Source of the DNA: Argopecten irradians
Taxonomy: Eukaryota > Mollusca > Bivalvia > Pectinida > Pectinidae
DNA: 64,000 nucleotides
Direction: 5' to 3'
NCBI RefSeq assembly: GCF_041381155.1
Contig: NC_091143.1
Location: forward strand, 23,401,695-23,465,694
The position numbers were made by a program, and so were the translations under genes. Positions 24,398-38,077 of the stretch are shown piece by piece. The notes beneath the pieces are model-generated. The model was not told the DNA's origin. It made no database searches and saw only the letters and a list, made by a program, of their open reading frames with translations. The first letter of the stretch is position 1. Each line of letters starts with the position of its first letter.

Positions 24398-27300
24398 GTA
24401 TGTTATTTGGGCTTAATCAAATTGATACCAAAACATCATTTGCATACTTTTTTGTATTTTCTTTTTTATACTTTATCCCGTTTTCATATCTAAGTCGTCC
24501 TTGACTGAGACTAGTTCCCGTCTTCCGTTTGAACGTTACTCGATCAAGATTTAAATCCGTCCATATATTTACACCTACCTTACGCTTATTAAAATGTATT
24601 ACCAATGATTTTTTTATCTGCGAAGATAAACATTCTGAAATTAAAAAATCAAATGGAAATAGCAAAATTTAGAAGCCGCAGCAGAACATTGGGTTATAGA
24701 GTATCTTGGTATGCTATCACTTGTTTTATTTTTTATTTAGCAAGATAATATCTTGTTACTATAGATGCTTTACAAAGATATACCCTGTATACAGTGTATA
24801 TCATTCCAGGCTATACTTCATTTAGAATGTGACAAATTGGGGCGTTCCATCACTTAATTTCAGTTTTATTAATATACATACTTAATTTCAGTCTCCAATA
24901 AATAACACCCTAAGAATGTGTTGTGCATAATTTAGGACTTATTTAGGTATTTTATGATTCAATATATTTGAAACTAGATACCCATGAAGCATGTAAAAAG
25001 ATAATATCCAAAATTATAAAAGTTGAGTTTTAATTCAAATATATAAATTATGATGGGAGTACTTCATTTGAATACAAAAGTTACTCTTCATTTTGGGCAA
25101 TATATCGTTAGAAATACATATTAAATTAAAATATCACCTCAGTCTCATTTCAGAATATCATACATTACATATATTTTCAGCCTAAGCCTGATGGTAATTT
25201 AGTGTGGGTTTAAAGAGTCCTTGACGCATTCGCGTGTTTCTCGGTCAGCATTACCATAAAAACCTGCTATAAAAGATTTGGTTTATTCTCTTTTGCTGAA
25301 ATTTAATCGTCTCTTTCTACAATAAAATCTGCTTGAAATCAACACTTTCGTTTCGACTGACTTACTTTGATATCCAGCAATTAATACAAAACGTTAAAAC
25401 ACGCACTATTATCTCTTAACAAAGAAAGTTGAACGATACTCACCGCATAAACAAATAACAAAGAAAATTGATAAATACATTTGTTGATATTAATTGGAAC
25501 GAGATCGAAGAAGTTAAGACAAAGTATAAACAAACAATACACTTGAAGCTAACTCTTTGAAAACAAATTATTTATCAATGTCAATCTATAAAATTATAAT
25601 TGGGAATAGTTGTATTCCGTTAACGATTTAAAGTGAAGTTTCCTCAGCCTTGATATATTATGGTACCGTGCCTGACCCGGGTTGACTTAGGTGAATATGA
25701 CTGCTATTATGTATCATAACCATCAGCAGTAAAATGGAGTGTTGTTTGGGTAAAAGTAGGCATGAAAACGAAAAAGCGCAACTTCCAACATTACCAGGAA
25801 TGTTATATTTTTTTGCAGATTATCATTAATATACCTGCATTTTAGATATTTTTAGTTATATCATTTGCGTGGTATTTAAATATCAAGTAAAGTTATATGT
25901 TGCACTACAATCATCAGCTTGAATCTGTCTGCCAATGTAGCGGGAGTCTTCTAACTTTATCGTACATTATATTTTTGCAGTTTTCTGCCAATGTAGCGGG
26001 AGTATTCTAACTTTACCGAACATTATATTTTTGCAGTTGTCTGCCAATGTAGCGGGAATAGTCTAACTTTATCGTACATTATATTTTTGCAGTTTTCTGC
26101 CAATGTAGCGGGAGTATTCTAACTTTACCGTACATTATATTTTTGCAGTTGTCTGCCAATGTAGCGGGAATAGTCTAACTGTAACCGGTACTAACGACTT
26201 TCAGTACCTGGCAACACCGGGGTATAACGATGGCGCTGGCACCTACTCAAGGTAAGGACCACCATTGTTAGACATTTATTGAAGATACTGACTAAAATGT
26301 GTGAATTTGGAGTGTCCATCAAAGTAAATAAACAGAACAAGTTAGTTGCTAACAATGAGAAAGCATCAGTGAGAAATTCTTTCCCCATATGCTACACAGC
26401 ATGTGCATACGCATTTCTTGAAATTAGCACATCATAAAGTTTCGCCAATCCTTTGGATATATATAGCTATCATTAAAACAAATTCTTGGTTGCATCTTCC
26501 ACTTTAATATTTAATGGGTAACCACTGCGTTTGTCTCTAAGTGCACGGAATAATTATCTTGTAATTATATGAAAAACAAATTAGCATAGTTTTAGCTGTC
26601 AACTGCATGTAAAAACTAAAAAATGATAGTAACACGGATATACATACATTGTATATTGTATATACACGTGAAATTTATTGTAATTGTGCGCGATACAAAA
26701 GCAATTTTCTTATCTCCAATCTATCGCTTGTCAATGCTTCAAGATTTACATGCGTGGATATATATATTGAAACACGGACTTCATTCATGTCTGATTAGTT
26801 TTGCCTTGTACCCGCCGGTGCGTGACACCGAGATCGACAGCTCCGGAAGTGAGGACGCTCTGCCACCTTATCAACGTATCAACACTTATCTGTGTTCATT
26901 CACGTATAAAATAATAACCAATTGGTTACTCGGAATTTCCTTTATCACAGAATCATTTTCTTGTGTGTTTGATAAAAAAGCGAAATCATGTTATGAAATC
27001 TCATTCAAAATAAACGATTCAACGATATAGAAATAACCGTTAAATATAAAGGAGTGGAAAGTATGTAAATCTGGTTCACTGAATAAAATAGTCTACCTCG
27101 TTGTAGCACACAACGTTTTACCTATTGAAATAGGAAGAAAAGTACGGTTTATAAAAGACTTTTTTTTTTTCTCGCAGTGTGATTAATAGTTCATCTACAT
27201 GTTTAAGACATTAATGACTGGTTGACATTAAAGCCGAACACATTTAAAACATTTATTCGTTTATTTTTATATGAATGTATTATGAATATTTGAATAATTA

Positions 27301-30300
27301 TAAATAATTGTTCAAACAATTCAATTAAAACTTTTCTAACTCTATTTAACGTTACCTTTGTCCTTGATAAAAAATATCAAATATATTTTCAAAAACCATG
27401 ATAAGCATGAGTTGCATTATTTTCACTCTAAAACTTACTGCATTGGTATTTTTATTTATAGTTCAATAAATGTGAATAAAAACGGAAATAATTATAAGTA
27501 AGATGACGTGTACAGATTAATACTGTTAGAAATTAACAAATTTACGAATATTTCTCGTGAAGAAGTATCAAATGAGGAAATTGCGGAATGTGCTCCCCGC
27601 GAACTTAAACAACAATAAGTAGTTGTACTTAACTTATTTGTGTTTATACCGGAAACACATAGATAAATAGGCGTATGATAGTTTAAAGAACATTTCGATT
27701 GCGCAGATTAAGCAACGTCATTAAATATTAAGACATTTTGTATTACCTCCTCATAGACTTGGCGACCGTATCATGTGCGTTGCTTAACGATTTGAGTCTA
27801 TTTATATCTATTTACCCTAATCAAGTGTTTTAAGTAAATATTTAACAACAAATCAGACCGCACCATTGTATCAATATTATCAAAGTTAAAGAGACGCACT
27901 TGACATGTCTATTCTTATAAGGCATTGCAATGTTTTATATTGACATTGGGTCGTAAAGAGCGCTGGTTTTAAAGCAGTAGTTTATTATCATTGGTGTTTA
28001 ACATTTGGCATAGAACACCAAATTCCAATATTACTTATCACACAATTAACTAGGTATAGTGGTCACTCAATGTCCAAAAGTTCAATAACACGTGTTTCTA
28101 TATAATGACCAATTATCTATTTAAGGAATGTATATTAGTGAGATATATATGGGATTTCACCCATGTCAATCAGCGTATATTGTAACAGGAACAGATGTTT
28201 TGCTTTTACATGAATGTATATGTTTCAAGAGCAATGACGTGTCTATTTTTTAAATATTTATCATTTTGAAATATTAAATGCCACTTGACTTATGAAAATA
28301 TTTAATGTTGTTATTTTGAATTGTGCATTTACAGGTAAAATTGCGTACGTACATGAATATGCTAAACAAACGAATGTTAATATTCGTCATACCGTGAAGT
28401 CAATGAATTCTTCCGAAAACAATTACAGTTGACCATAATACTTTTAATACTGAAACATGAGGTAACCGTAAATAATAAACATAATAAATTACATTTGAAA
28501 CGTTTAATAATAAATGAATATATTAACCATTAAGATAAACAAACTAGATAATGGCTTGGTTTGATTTGGCTTAGTTCATACAGTCGCTTAGCAGAACGTC
28601 TCAAATACTTTTCATCTATTACCAATATTGCGTGAGCTGTTCAGGTGATTCGTGAAACAATTAATGATGGGGACATTGAATGTCAATCACCCTCAAAACT
28701 ATCAAACATCTTACATTCATATATATATACGATTTTACAATTAATTTCGCGTTCGAACTCTCTGATGGAATAACGCGAAAAATGGATCTCGTAAAATAAA
28801 GTAGTTTAATACTGTAACTTATTTCAACACACAATGTATAAAAGCTATCTATGACATCAACATCTTTTTTCACATTTGAATACATTTTAGACAAAGAACA
28901 CCCAAATTATACCTGCGAAACATCAGGAAAGAAAAAACAGTTAAAGATAACTAAATAACAAAAACGACCATTCGTGTTCAACAATTATCAAAGCTATTCA
29001 TCTTTGTTGTGTGTTGCCTCAGCTAACAGCGACTGGATTGGGTGTACATATCTTGTTTATTTAACTGATAGGAATTCATTTGAATGATTAAAACGAAAAT
29101 TAAGCTTCATTTAAATGTCTCAAAATCTATATCCTAGTATAATTGTGTCTTGGTATTCTCATTAAATGTGTTATTGAGTTTCACGAAATATCTCATTTGG
29201 ATTCATAGTTACATTTTCCCGGAAATACATATAAGAAAAACAACGCTCTTAAATACAATGGTAATGTAGTTTAAGCTATTGTGTATTAAAGGGAAATCTG
29301 ATTTATCCTTTGAAAAGAAATAAAAACAAGGTCTGATGTTTTATTTTTCCATAAACGACGATTTTGCAATTGTAGACATCGTGTTTTAAAGCAAAACTGT
29401 TTTATCTTTTTTCCTTTTTTAAAGAAATAAATGAAAGGTTTACCGTTTGACTATCCAAAACCAACGGCCGAGATGTATGAATGACTAATAATAATACGAT
29501 TGACTCTTACAAAATTAACCCCCTAGTGATAAGTACAGAAAGAGTACGAAAGGATTACACACCCTACAACAATAGGAGTTATAAATACAGGAATACTATT
29601 AATCACGGTACAGTTGTGATCTTCATTAGGACTGTATTTCGTTAATCAGTCGTCATTTCTTAATATGTTTTTTGAGATTTTAGTTGTATGTAAACACCAA
29701 ATAACAATAAATACACACAGTCTATCAAAGGAATGAAAAAATATGAAATCTGTTCTATGATATCGTTGATTATGCTTGATATAAGAAAAAAAAGAAGAAC
29801 CATAAATGAAAATTCATGAAAATTAGGTAGGCTGAACCAGACGTTCTTACAGAATAAGTTTTTTTTTCTATTGAAATTTCTATTTTTTATTTCTTCTTCT
29901 TTGTCTGAAAGTTAAATACTGTAAATGTATCTCTTTTTGTGTAGTCAAATTTTAACGCACAGCTTATATTGAACCGTTTAGCGGAATTATGAACTCGCAT
30001 ACGCATAAAAGTTGCTATGTTAATGTCACATACATGTAGCGGATTCAAATTGCGCGATCATATTTTAACGCAAAACTTTTGCGTCAATAAAAGCACTGAA
30101 ATACTATTACCGCTAAGATATATTCTACATTTAATTAACGTTTGCTGTAGATTTGTTTCATTTCTGATTATCCTTGAAATGTTCATTTTTTTCGTTGTTA
30201 ATATGGTTTTGAATTAAGATTTTTTTTTAATTCGGCATTCTTTTAGCTTATTAAGATAATCAACTTTAAATAATAAATGTATAATAATGATATAAAATTT

Positions 30301-33300
30301 AAATAGAAGCGTAAACTGTCTTGCCAGTACGATATTACAGTGTATTTCGGGTATTGGACTAGACAAGTTTACTGATTTGCTAATACAGAGATATCTTACC
30401 CACAGTGACCTGTCGTGTTCTTGGGTCCTTGATGGAGGATCATCCAGTTGGAAAATATTTCTATATGTGGAAAACTACGACGTGACGTGTCCGGGGGATT
30501 TTATTGATATTTATGATGGTATGTGGTTTACAATGTTATAAATACAAAATTTTATAGTTGTATAATAGTATGTGGTTTACAATATCATAAAAACATATCT
30601 TTATTGATATTTATATATGGATTTATGTTAACCCTGCTTGTATCGAGCAATTTTTCTAAAACTATTTTCAATGGAGCGCGTTTTTAAATGTTAGAAGAAC
30701 ATAATTTTATATTCTTTTATACGTTATAGTCCAACATTATAGGAATTAATATAAAATCATGTTTCTTTCGTCCATTATAATTTTCTGAAAGCAGAAATCT
30801 TAATTTTGCCAATTTTTTTTAAATTCAATACTGTAACAGATATTTCTTAGAAAAAGGATGTGTCGGTATGTCTTTTGAACTCTTTTGTTTTCTTTGTATC
30901 TTATTAGGCATGTTAGTATTGCTATGGCAAACAAGTACAAAACATAATGTCAAATATGTCAGCTTGGATATTCTTAGTGATGTAAGATAAAACAAATATA
31001 GAAAAGGATATTATTCCTTTACACATAAAGCAGTATATGCCTACTATAAATGTTATAAAAAGATCACCCAATAAATTGATAAAACGAGAGATGTCAAAAT
31101 CAGTCAGTCATGTTATATAGATACAGATATATGTCGATTATTTTTAAATACAACTTTTTTTGGTCGTATGCATGTGCATTTCTAGTTCGGACTGTACAAT
31201 GGGTGGCAAAGAAGTCATATTTTGAAAAAAAACCCAGTGAAAGTGAATTAATATTGTACACAGATATTAAAAAAACCCAATAAATTGGTCAAACCATACT
31301 CAACACAACGAAACAATAATACGTCTCTAAAAGAAAGTCTGATATAAATAAGAAACATTCAGAATTGTTTCTTTTTTAACGATTTTGTTCTAATTAAGAC
31401 ATACCTTGATGCACAGGTAACCAGACGACGTCCACAGCGTTAGTGACAGCTTTATGTGGCACAAGCCAATCAGGGGTTTACACGTCATCACAGCGTTACG
31501 TCAGAGTAGATTTTACGTCAGATTCATCCAATCAAGGGTCTGGATTCAAATTGGCTTTCATGATAGCAGATGACCTATGTAAGTTAATTGACTTCAGAAT
31601 TATTTTACACATTCACATACAGGTATAAATAATTATTGAGACCTGATTTTGCGGAACCCGTCAGTATATCCCCGAAAGAAAAGCTACACAATGTATGTTA
31701 TGACTTATAATATTGTCTTCTGTAACATTTTATTTTATTTAGGCTAAAATGTTCAAATAGATCCACTATAAAAAATACGTCAGATAAATTTAAATATTAA
31801 ATTATTATTTTAATATTAATATTGGAAGTGAATAACATTATTCATTAAACTGTTTCTAATAAACATTCAGGTTATTTGCGCTAACTTGAATGCTAAAAGC
31901 ATCTAGACTATTGAGATTACGTCTTTTTGCCTTTTTAGCCGGAAGTGGATGTTCAAGTGAGCAGGCCCTCACTGCTACTTCAACTCCCCAGTACCTCACC
32001 TCACCAAACTTTCCAGGATTATATACAGTGTTAGTATCAAAACGTACACATTTTGTACAAGTTTATTTCCTACAAAATGAAATGTTATGCCATTCATGGA
32101 AAATGGTAGAAATGGGATTTTGTTTTTACCAAAAAAGATTCATTAAATATCCAAATCCATTGGAAACAAAGGTAAAGGCAAATAAAAAAAGTTCAAAGAG
32201 AATACAACCGAAAGTTTCGAAAAACAACCTCTAAAACTGGACTTCTAAAGCTAATTTACATCACCTTCCTTTCCGTAGGAACTCCAACTGTCGTTGGGTG
32301 ATAACAGCCCCGGAAGGCACTGTCTCCTTGGAGATTATCTTCAGTGACGTAGAAACTTCCACAAACTGTGCATTTGATTCTCTGGAAATTTATTCTGGTA
32401 AGTCTTTAAGGTAAAAAGACAACACTTATTATCATGCTTAAACTCTGTGTAACGCTCTATACAGTAAAACACGGTTATAAGGACACATCAGTGGATCAGC
32501 GAAATCATTTCGTTATAACCAAAGTTCGTTAAACACACATTGTTAATATCATAGGAATATTGACAGGGAATCGATATTATAACCATGATTTATCTGTAAA
32601 CTTGTTTGTTATAAACGTGTTTTACTGTATATTTACTTTCTGATGAGGAGTACCAAAACAGATTCAGTATTTAATAATACTAATTCTGATTATTCCACAT
32701 GTGTGAAAATGTACGACGACCGGTTAGGGTGATGTCTTAAAGATTTCGTATTCTTATCAATCAAAGTGTAAGAAGACGACGCTGTTTTTTCATCGAACGC
32801 ATCATTTACATTACAAAGCTAGGTCTCTACTGCAAAAACTGAAACAGTAAAAAACGAACCGTAACTGTAAACAACCAGAAGACCTGAAAGAAAAAAACAA
32901 CAACATAGAAACGACAAATAATTCCTAACGTGGCGCTACCCAAAATGGAATGGAACAAAGCTATGACGTCACCATGCACTATGGCGCGCAAAGATTTGCT
33001 TTTGCTTATTTTCTCTATTTAAAAATGAAAATAATGAAATTGTGAACTGGGAAACGACGTCGTGTGACAACCTTAATAACACCATATATTTTAAACAAGA
33101 AAAACAATTACTGAATGGGATATATTTTCATAGATATGTGACTTAAATAAACTACAAAATGTTTGATCAATTCAAATATTTTTATCATTTCTGGGCATTT
33201 ATAACTCAAACCGTATTTAGGAGGAGTTCTACTTTGGGTACTCATATCTTCTGAAACACAGGACTGGACCGTGCATGCTTCAAAGCTCTCTATATAAATA

Positions 33301-36300
33301 TATGCACTGTTGACAAGTAAACAATTCATGAAATCAAAACTTAATATATTTGTGAGAAATATCTGGATTCAAGCACACGCTAGACAATTTTTACAATTGT
33401 CTTCAAAAAGTGTTCCAATTTGGGTAGCGTCACATTAGAGACATTCACTTAAAGGTTGTTCACATGATAATCAGCGTGATCACAATTCGTATCTGTATTG
33501 GATCAAAACAACTTGTCTTAAAAGTGTATCAGGCTTGACGGACATGTTACACTTTAAATATACACAATCGGAAAACGATAAGTCTATTATTATATACATG
33601 TGTAAAGCTGTTAATTTGCTTATACCTAGGATCCCTTCCACGATTTAAACATAAACGGCAATGGTGCTAAGCACCGCCTAGAGCTGTGAACCAAGACCCG
33701 GTCATTACGCATACTACAGAACACAATAATAATATAATATATATAAATAATAACTAAATCTCATATATAATTACTTAAACACCTTTATTTTTTCATGGTT
33801 CGTTAAAGTAGGATACATTTATAACTAGCTAACCTTGTATTCTAAATCAACAACGCACAAAGGCTTGAGTTCTTTTGTAGATTAGTATACATGTTCAAGT
33901 CAAAATATTCAGTACCGTGGCAACAAGAAGTATTTTTTTTTATTTATCTTTTTAACTCATCTAGAACTGAAAGATAAGTGAAATTAAACAGAACTGATTA
34001 TTTAAGATCTTGCATAAGATTCATTATCCCGATACACTCAATCTCCAACAGATTTTAGCTACAAAACGTTTTAGAAGTTTTAGTTATTAATCATAAATAA
34101 AACAGAAATTTTCGTAAATATGACTTTTGCACAACGAACATGAATAAGTAAAAACAGTAAAAAGGTCATCTTCGGTAACCAATACGGTACATACGATGTT
34201 TTGCAGTGAACTTTTTATAATAAACAAGTAGAAATAAATATTGCATTAAGCTTGCAGTTCAAGTTTTGACGATTGTTATTTTTTCAAAGTTTGATTGTTT
34301 ATTTCCAATGTATTTATAGGTACACTGTATATATATCATCATTATAATTATGATGTTGTGTCGATCTAGGTACGTACGTGTGTGATAGAACAAAGATAAT
34401 ATCAGCCTGCACACCACATCCTAATGGAGTAACAGCCTCCCTGATCAGTAATGGGACTAGTTTTCTTGTAAAGTTTGCTGCGGATGCCTCCCTCAGTTTC
34501 CATGGCTTCGTCATCAAGTTCAGTCAGATAGCTGCTGTTGCAGATACCACATCGGCATCGGCTGTTGTCTCATCTGTTTCATCTGAAGGTATGGACAAAT
34601 TCTTCAATCATTATTTTCTATTGACTTGTAGCACATTCCTCTACAATAAGGCTAAATGTATAAAAGGATGAAGAGATCAGTTTATTAGCTTTATCGTCTG
34701 TTAAGACCTACTGTCATTGAACATTTAAGGGAGCCTGTATATAATATGTTGCGTATTTTGGAAGGCTGCGGTATATTCATGTTGTCTCTATGTAATTGTG
34801 GAATTCTTGCCCCGATAGTGTTACCTCAATGTTACCTTCCGCTAAAAACACCAAACAACACATCCTACCCGGTCACAATTTACTAATAACTGGCAAACCA
34901 GTCGTCCCATTTCATTTATACAGGACGTTAAGGAGAAGCAAAAACTAAACAGCTCTGAGTCTCTGATGAAGAATTGGGAATTTCAATGATAGACGATGAT
35001 ATTCCATATGTTTGGATTGTTCGTTATATTTAACGTTAAATTTCACATCTTAGAAAATTGAATCAAGTTTAGCTATTTTTCGAATGCTATTCATCAAGAC
35101 GCCTTACACAGTTTTGAATAAACAAAATCCTGTATGGGTATTAATTCGAGCACTTGACAGAAGTCCCAGTTGTATTGTTGTATATGTAACGTGTAACCTA
35201 ATTAACTTTCGATAGATTTAAGTACAATAAGCTGTTGTTGGCAGAAGGGGTAGGAAAGGGATCAGAAGGTGTCACACATCAAACACTCCCGCATTCTCTA
35301 GACAGGCTAATTCTCTGGGTTTCAGTGGCGCCCAAAATATGCTTTTATGTCCGTTATAAAGTACAATTAACGAAAATATTTTAGTTTCAACTGCAATGCA
35401 TAAAATCTATAAGCAATAGTTTTTCTTTTGATTTTATCCGTCATTTGCACTGATGATATTAAAAAACCTAGTCGTATATGTATTCAAATTATTTTGAATA
35501 TTGCATATTGTACTACTATGACCACAGCACATCCAATACATTCTTGTGGATTTTATCATTTTTGTATATTTTAAGCAAACGAAAATGATGTAATTGCTCA
35601 TGTAAGATAGGAATTATGTGTGTAGTTTCACGAGAGTCATTCCTGGTGTCTTTCCTAATAGCTGTAATGTAATGCTGTAATGCACTCATACCTTGTGTGA
35701 ACTACCTCAGAATGGCATTCCATGCATACATGTATTTTGAAAAAATGAAACATGTTTTCTGAACTTGTCCCGCTAAGCTGGGGCGAGTCAGTTGACTGCA
35801 TAATCTTGAATAATTGTTTTTCTACCATCTAAATATTTCCCCTTTTTCCCATTTTGCTGTAATCACTTAATCTCTACAAGGGGTGGTAAATAATGATGAT
35901 AAGATTACATTTTAGCTATAATAGAGTAACATAAATACCATCAAATGGACAAATAAAAGAGGTCTGTATAGCCAAGTGGTGTCCATAGACATGGCATATT
36001 GTGTTGAAGTTGATCGTTTGGGTCCATATTAAAGTGGTCTTATAAAGCAGGTGGTCTTTATACAGAGGTGGTCGCTAAAGCAGCTTTTACTATATGTTCT
36101 AAATTTAAAAGTTCAAACGACAAATTGTTTAAATTACAATTATAAAGATATTATTTTGGAATCATGTGGATACACCACGTGATAGGGCATTTTTCCTTGT
36201 TACACAATACTAGGTTCTAGTCATATTCTTAAGAGCGTTAATAATGACGTAACTGATGGGGTTTAAACCAAACGTGTTAATGCTTCAACAAAACAAGTGC

Positions 36301-37380
36301 TCATGACCCATCGTCCTGAACGCACGATCAAACTCATGCTTTAATAGGATAAACTAGTGTTGGAGAACTGTCAAAAGTCGGTACTTTGATTTAAGGATTA
36401 GCTTAGGATTAATCCCTAAAACGTGTGAGGTGTGTAAGCCATTTATGTTACATGGGTTCTCATATATACAGGACTAAACAAAGTTGGCAGTAAATCTAAT
36501 GAATGAATAAGTCCCGGTTACACCAATTCTCAAAAGATTCTGCGAAACGAATCATTTAATTGTGAAGTTCATATTTTTTCTAAAGGGTTCATATCATTGT
36601 AATGAAAATAAACAAGAGGAAGGAGATACTTAAGACTGAGAGAAATTGCTATCAGAGTGACCAAAATGTCGTCCATTACTTGAAAGGTGCTACATCAAGA
36701 TAGCCGTTGCAACTTGTGTACTTTGAGATAAAGTTATACAAGCAAATCGGTGAAAACAACTGTTAAATGAAATATATGGTTTTTAAGGGAGTACATCTTC
36801 GGGCAATGAAATATCGTGTAGACTGAAAAACATTAAGAACAGATTTTTAACAGAAATGACAGTTAACCTTTTTCAAGGATATCGAGATAGAAATAAACAA
36901 CAAACAAACAAACAAACAAACAAAAATAAAAATATACAAAAAGCAAAAATACCTGATAGTAATGTACCTCTATAGCGGGATATTGTGTTTAAAAAAGAAG
37001 TTTGATAAAACAATCAAGGTAAACTTAAAAAACATGTTTTACGTCTATTTCCAGGTGATTTTTACCTTGGTCTTTACATCGGTCTCGGATCAGGAGCTGG
37101 GGGTGCCTTTCTATTTGTCGGTGTTGTAACTTTAATCCGCCATTTCTGCACATCATCAAAAGTGGTATCGCCCAATGTAAAACATGTAGAGCCACTTTCC
37201 ATCAGATCAACACCATCTAGAAACAATTCCATATGTGGTTCATCGTCATCGTCAGGTGATAGCACCAGTCGTCAGAAAAGTTTTCTTTGTTCTACTCCCG
37301 TGAGCCCGGGGTCCGCCGCACTAATGCTGGATATCCAAAGACGGAAGAGTAGCCATTATAATGGATTCATGCACCAATGA
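24322..37380 (+). CDS. Two-CUB-domain single-pass membrane protein
   Basis: Eight coding exons join in phase: 24322-24397, 26149-26251, 30406-30518, 31417-31578, 31939-32029, 32279-32397, 34370-34588, 37055-37380 (402 codons plus TGA). Residues 1-25 contain a short hydrophobic core (VCIVLLL), so a secretion signal is likely. CUB1 covers about residues 26-150 and CUB2 about 152-274. Each has the four family cysteines; examples are LSCSW, VTCPGDFIDIYDG and ALCG in CUB1, and NCRWVI and NCAFDSLEIYSG in CUB2. After a Ser/Ala linker a helix at about 297-322 (FLFVGVVTLI, then RHF) spans the membrane. The cytoplasmic tail of about 80 residues is Ser-rich and basic. CUB domains bind proteins or glycans outside the cell. 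The ligand is unknown, and no LDLa, EGF or protease domain is present. Exon 5 needs the donor GTTAGT at 32030. The start is uncertain because the frame stays open upstream of 24322 to an acceptor at 24300, so the true ATG could be in an earlier exon. Confidence 0.85.
25929..26208 (+). repeat. 56-bp tandem repeat of a 3' splice site and exon start
   Basis: Five copies begin at 25929, 25985, 26041, 26097 and 26153 with an exact 56-bp period. Each starts CTGCCAATGTAGCGGGA and the first four end in ATTATATTTTTGCAGT. Copies 1-4 therefore each supply an acceptor, with AG ending at 25980, 26036, 26092 and 26148. The fifth copy runs into coding exon 2 of the CUB gene. Only the acceptor at 26148 keeps the reading frame open. 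Upstream acceptors would add 56-base multiples and hit a TAA in the next copy. Confidence 0.95.
26252..30405 (+). other. CUB gene intron 2
   Basis: This is a 4.2-kb AT-rich intron. The 135-codon ORF at 26623-27030 has no domain and is closed by ordinary stops. Its middle has a slightly protein-like stretch (DTEIDSSGSEDALPPYQ), but it lacks flanking splice sites compatible with the CUB frame. Part of the repeat paired with 20010-20165 lies at 29930-30135. Nothing else is recognised. Confidence 0.45.
29930..30135 (+). repeat. Dispersed repeat, related to 20010-20165
   Basis: It shares the ACTGAAATACTATTACCGCT and AGATATATTC end with the 20-kb copy. Several TTTTAACGC motifs occur inside. The ORF at 30017-30217 lies largely inside it. 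Confidence 0.45.
30500..30612 (+). repeat. Partial duplication of CUB exon 3 donor
   Basis: The junction TTTATTGATATTTATGATG/GTATGTGGTTTACAAT at 30500-30534 is partly repeated just inside the intron: GTATGTGGTTTACAAT at about 30569 and TTTATTGATATTTAT at about 30599. The second GTATGT could act as a decoy donor. Confidence 0.7.
30612..30700 (+). repeat. Dispersed repeat, copy 1
   Basis: TTTATGTTAACCCTGCTTGT, GAGC...TTCTAAAA and GGAGCGCG resemble 41598-41690 (TTTATGTTAACCATGCTTGT, GAGCGATTCCTCTAAGAA, GAGGCGCG). The family is unidentified. Confidence 0.55.
32460..32639. mobile_element. TIR MITE, 180 bp, TACAGTAAAAC ends
   Basis: Left TACAGTAAAACACGGTTATA and right TATAAACGTGTTTTACTGTA are inverted repeats in CUB intron 6. 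TA-bounded CAGTAAAAC termini are typical of Tc1/mariner- or pogo-like MITEs, which is an inference from the ends only. Confidence 0.8.
35957..36094. mobile_element. Decayed copy of the 60.85-kb MITE family
   Basis: AAGTGGTCTTATAAAGCAGG and GGTCTTTATACAGAGG, ending GCAGCTTTTACTATA, match 60970-61025. It lies in the last CUB intron. Confidence 0.65.
36898..36924 (+). repeat. (ACAA)n microsatellite
   Basis: Short tandem CAAA/ACAA units lie in the last intron of the CUB gene. Confidence 0.8.
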
Positions 37381-37690
37381 CGCCGACTTAAAGGTTCTAT
37401 CGGCACAAAGATGGAATCCATATGGGTCGAAAATTTAAAAACAAAAGAGAAAGCGAAAACCTTAAAACACTTTTGTGAAAATTTAAGAGATACATTTATG
37501 GTCTATTGAACAAATGTAAGAGGTAAGCTTTCGAAAAGAGGTATTATGCTTTACCCTTTTTGTAAAATGTTTAGACGATACAACCGTCATAATATGCTTA
37601 AATATCAAGACGGCTTTGAACGATATCAAACGAAGAACAAAGGGCTTTCTAACGTTGTATTGACACATTTGCTTCCAGCAAACTGGAAAA

Positions 37691-38037
37691 AATAAAATTT
37701 CGATTTTCATAGCCCTTGATGTTCTTGATAGCATGATGACTTGTATTATTTTAATTGTTACAATTATAATAGTGCTTCAACCTTTCGATATAGAGATTAA
37801 CAAACCTATTTAATCGGGCTATTTGCAATATTGATTGTTGACGTCATGGTAACATTAGTGTCCCATAAATCATGATTCATAAAAGTCTCATTTCATTAAT
37901 GACAAATTCCCCACTGTTATGTTTGTTACACGTATCATATTATAATACGCGATCTTATTCTGTCAGATTTTGTTATTGTTTAATGATGTATAGTATCCAT
38001 GCTGTTCATAAATCGTACTTTAATACTGTCTAATAAA
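37691..38037 (+). promoter_or_regulatory. Candidate poly(A) signals of CUB gene
   Basis: AATAAA occurs at 37691-37696, 311 bases after the stop codon, and again at 38032-38037. Either could define the 3' end. Neither has been tested against transcripts. Confidence 0.4.
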
Positions 38038-38077
38038 ATCCTAACATAGCTATATCACGGTTATCGTTCTTTATGAG

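Noticed and set aside
26623..27030. 135-codon ORF inside CUB intron 2
   Set aside because: No domain, AT-driven composition over most of its length, and no splice sites that join it in frame to the CUB exons.
32021..32029. Donor ACA/GTGTTA for CUB exon 5
   Set aside because: It gives the wrong phase for exon 6. The overlapping donor GTTAGT two bases later restores the frame and the CUB pattern NSNCRWVI.
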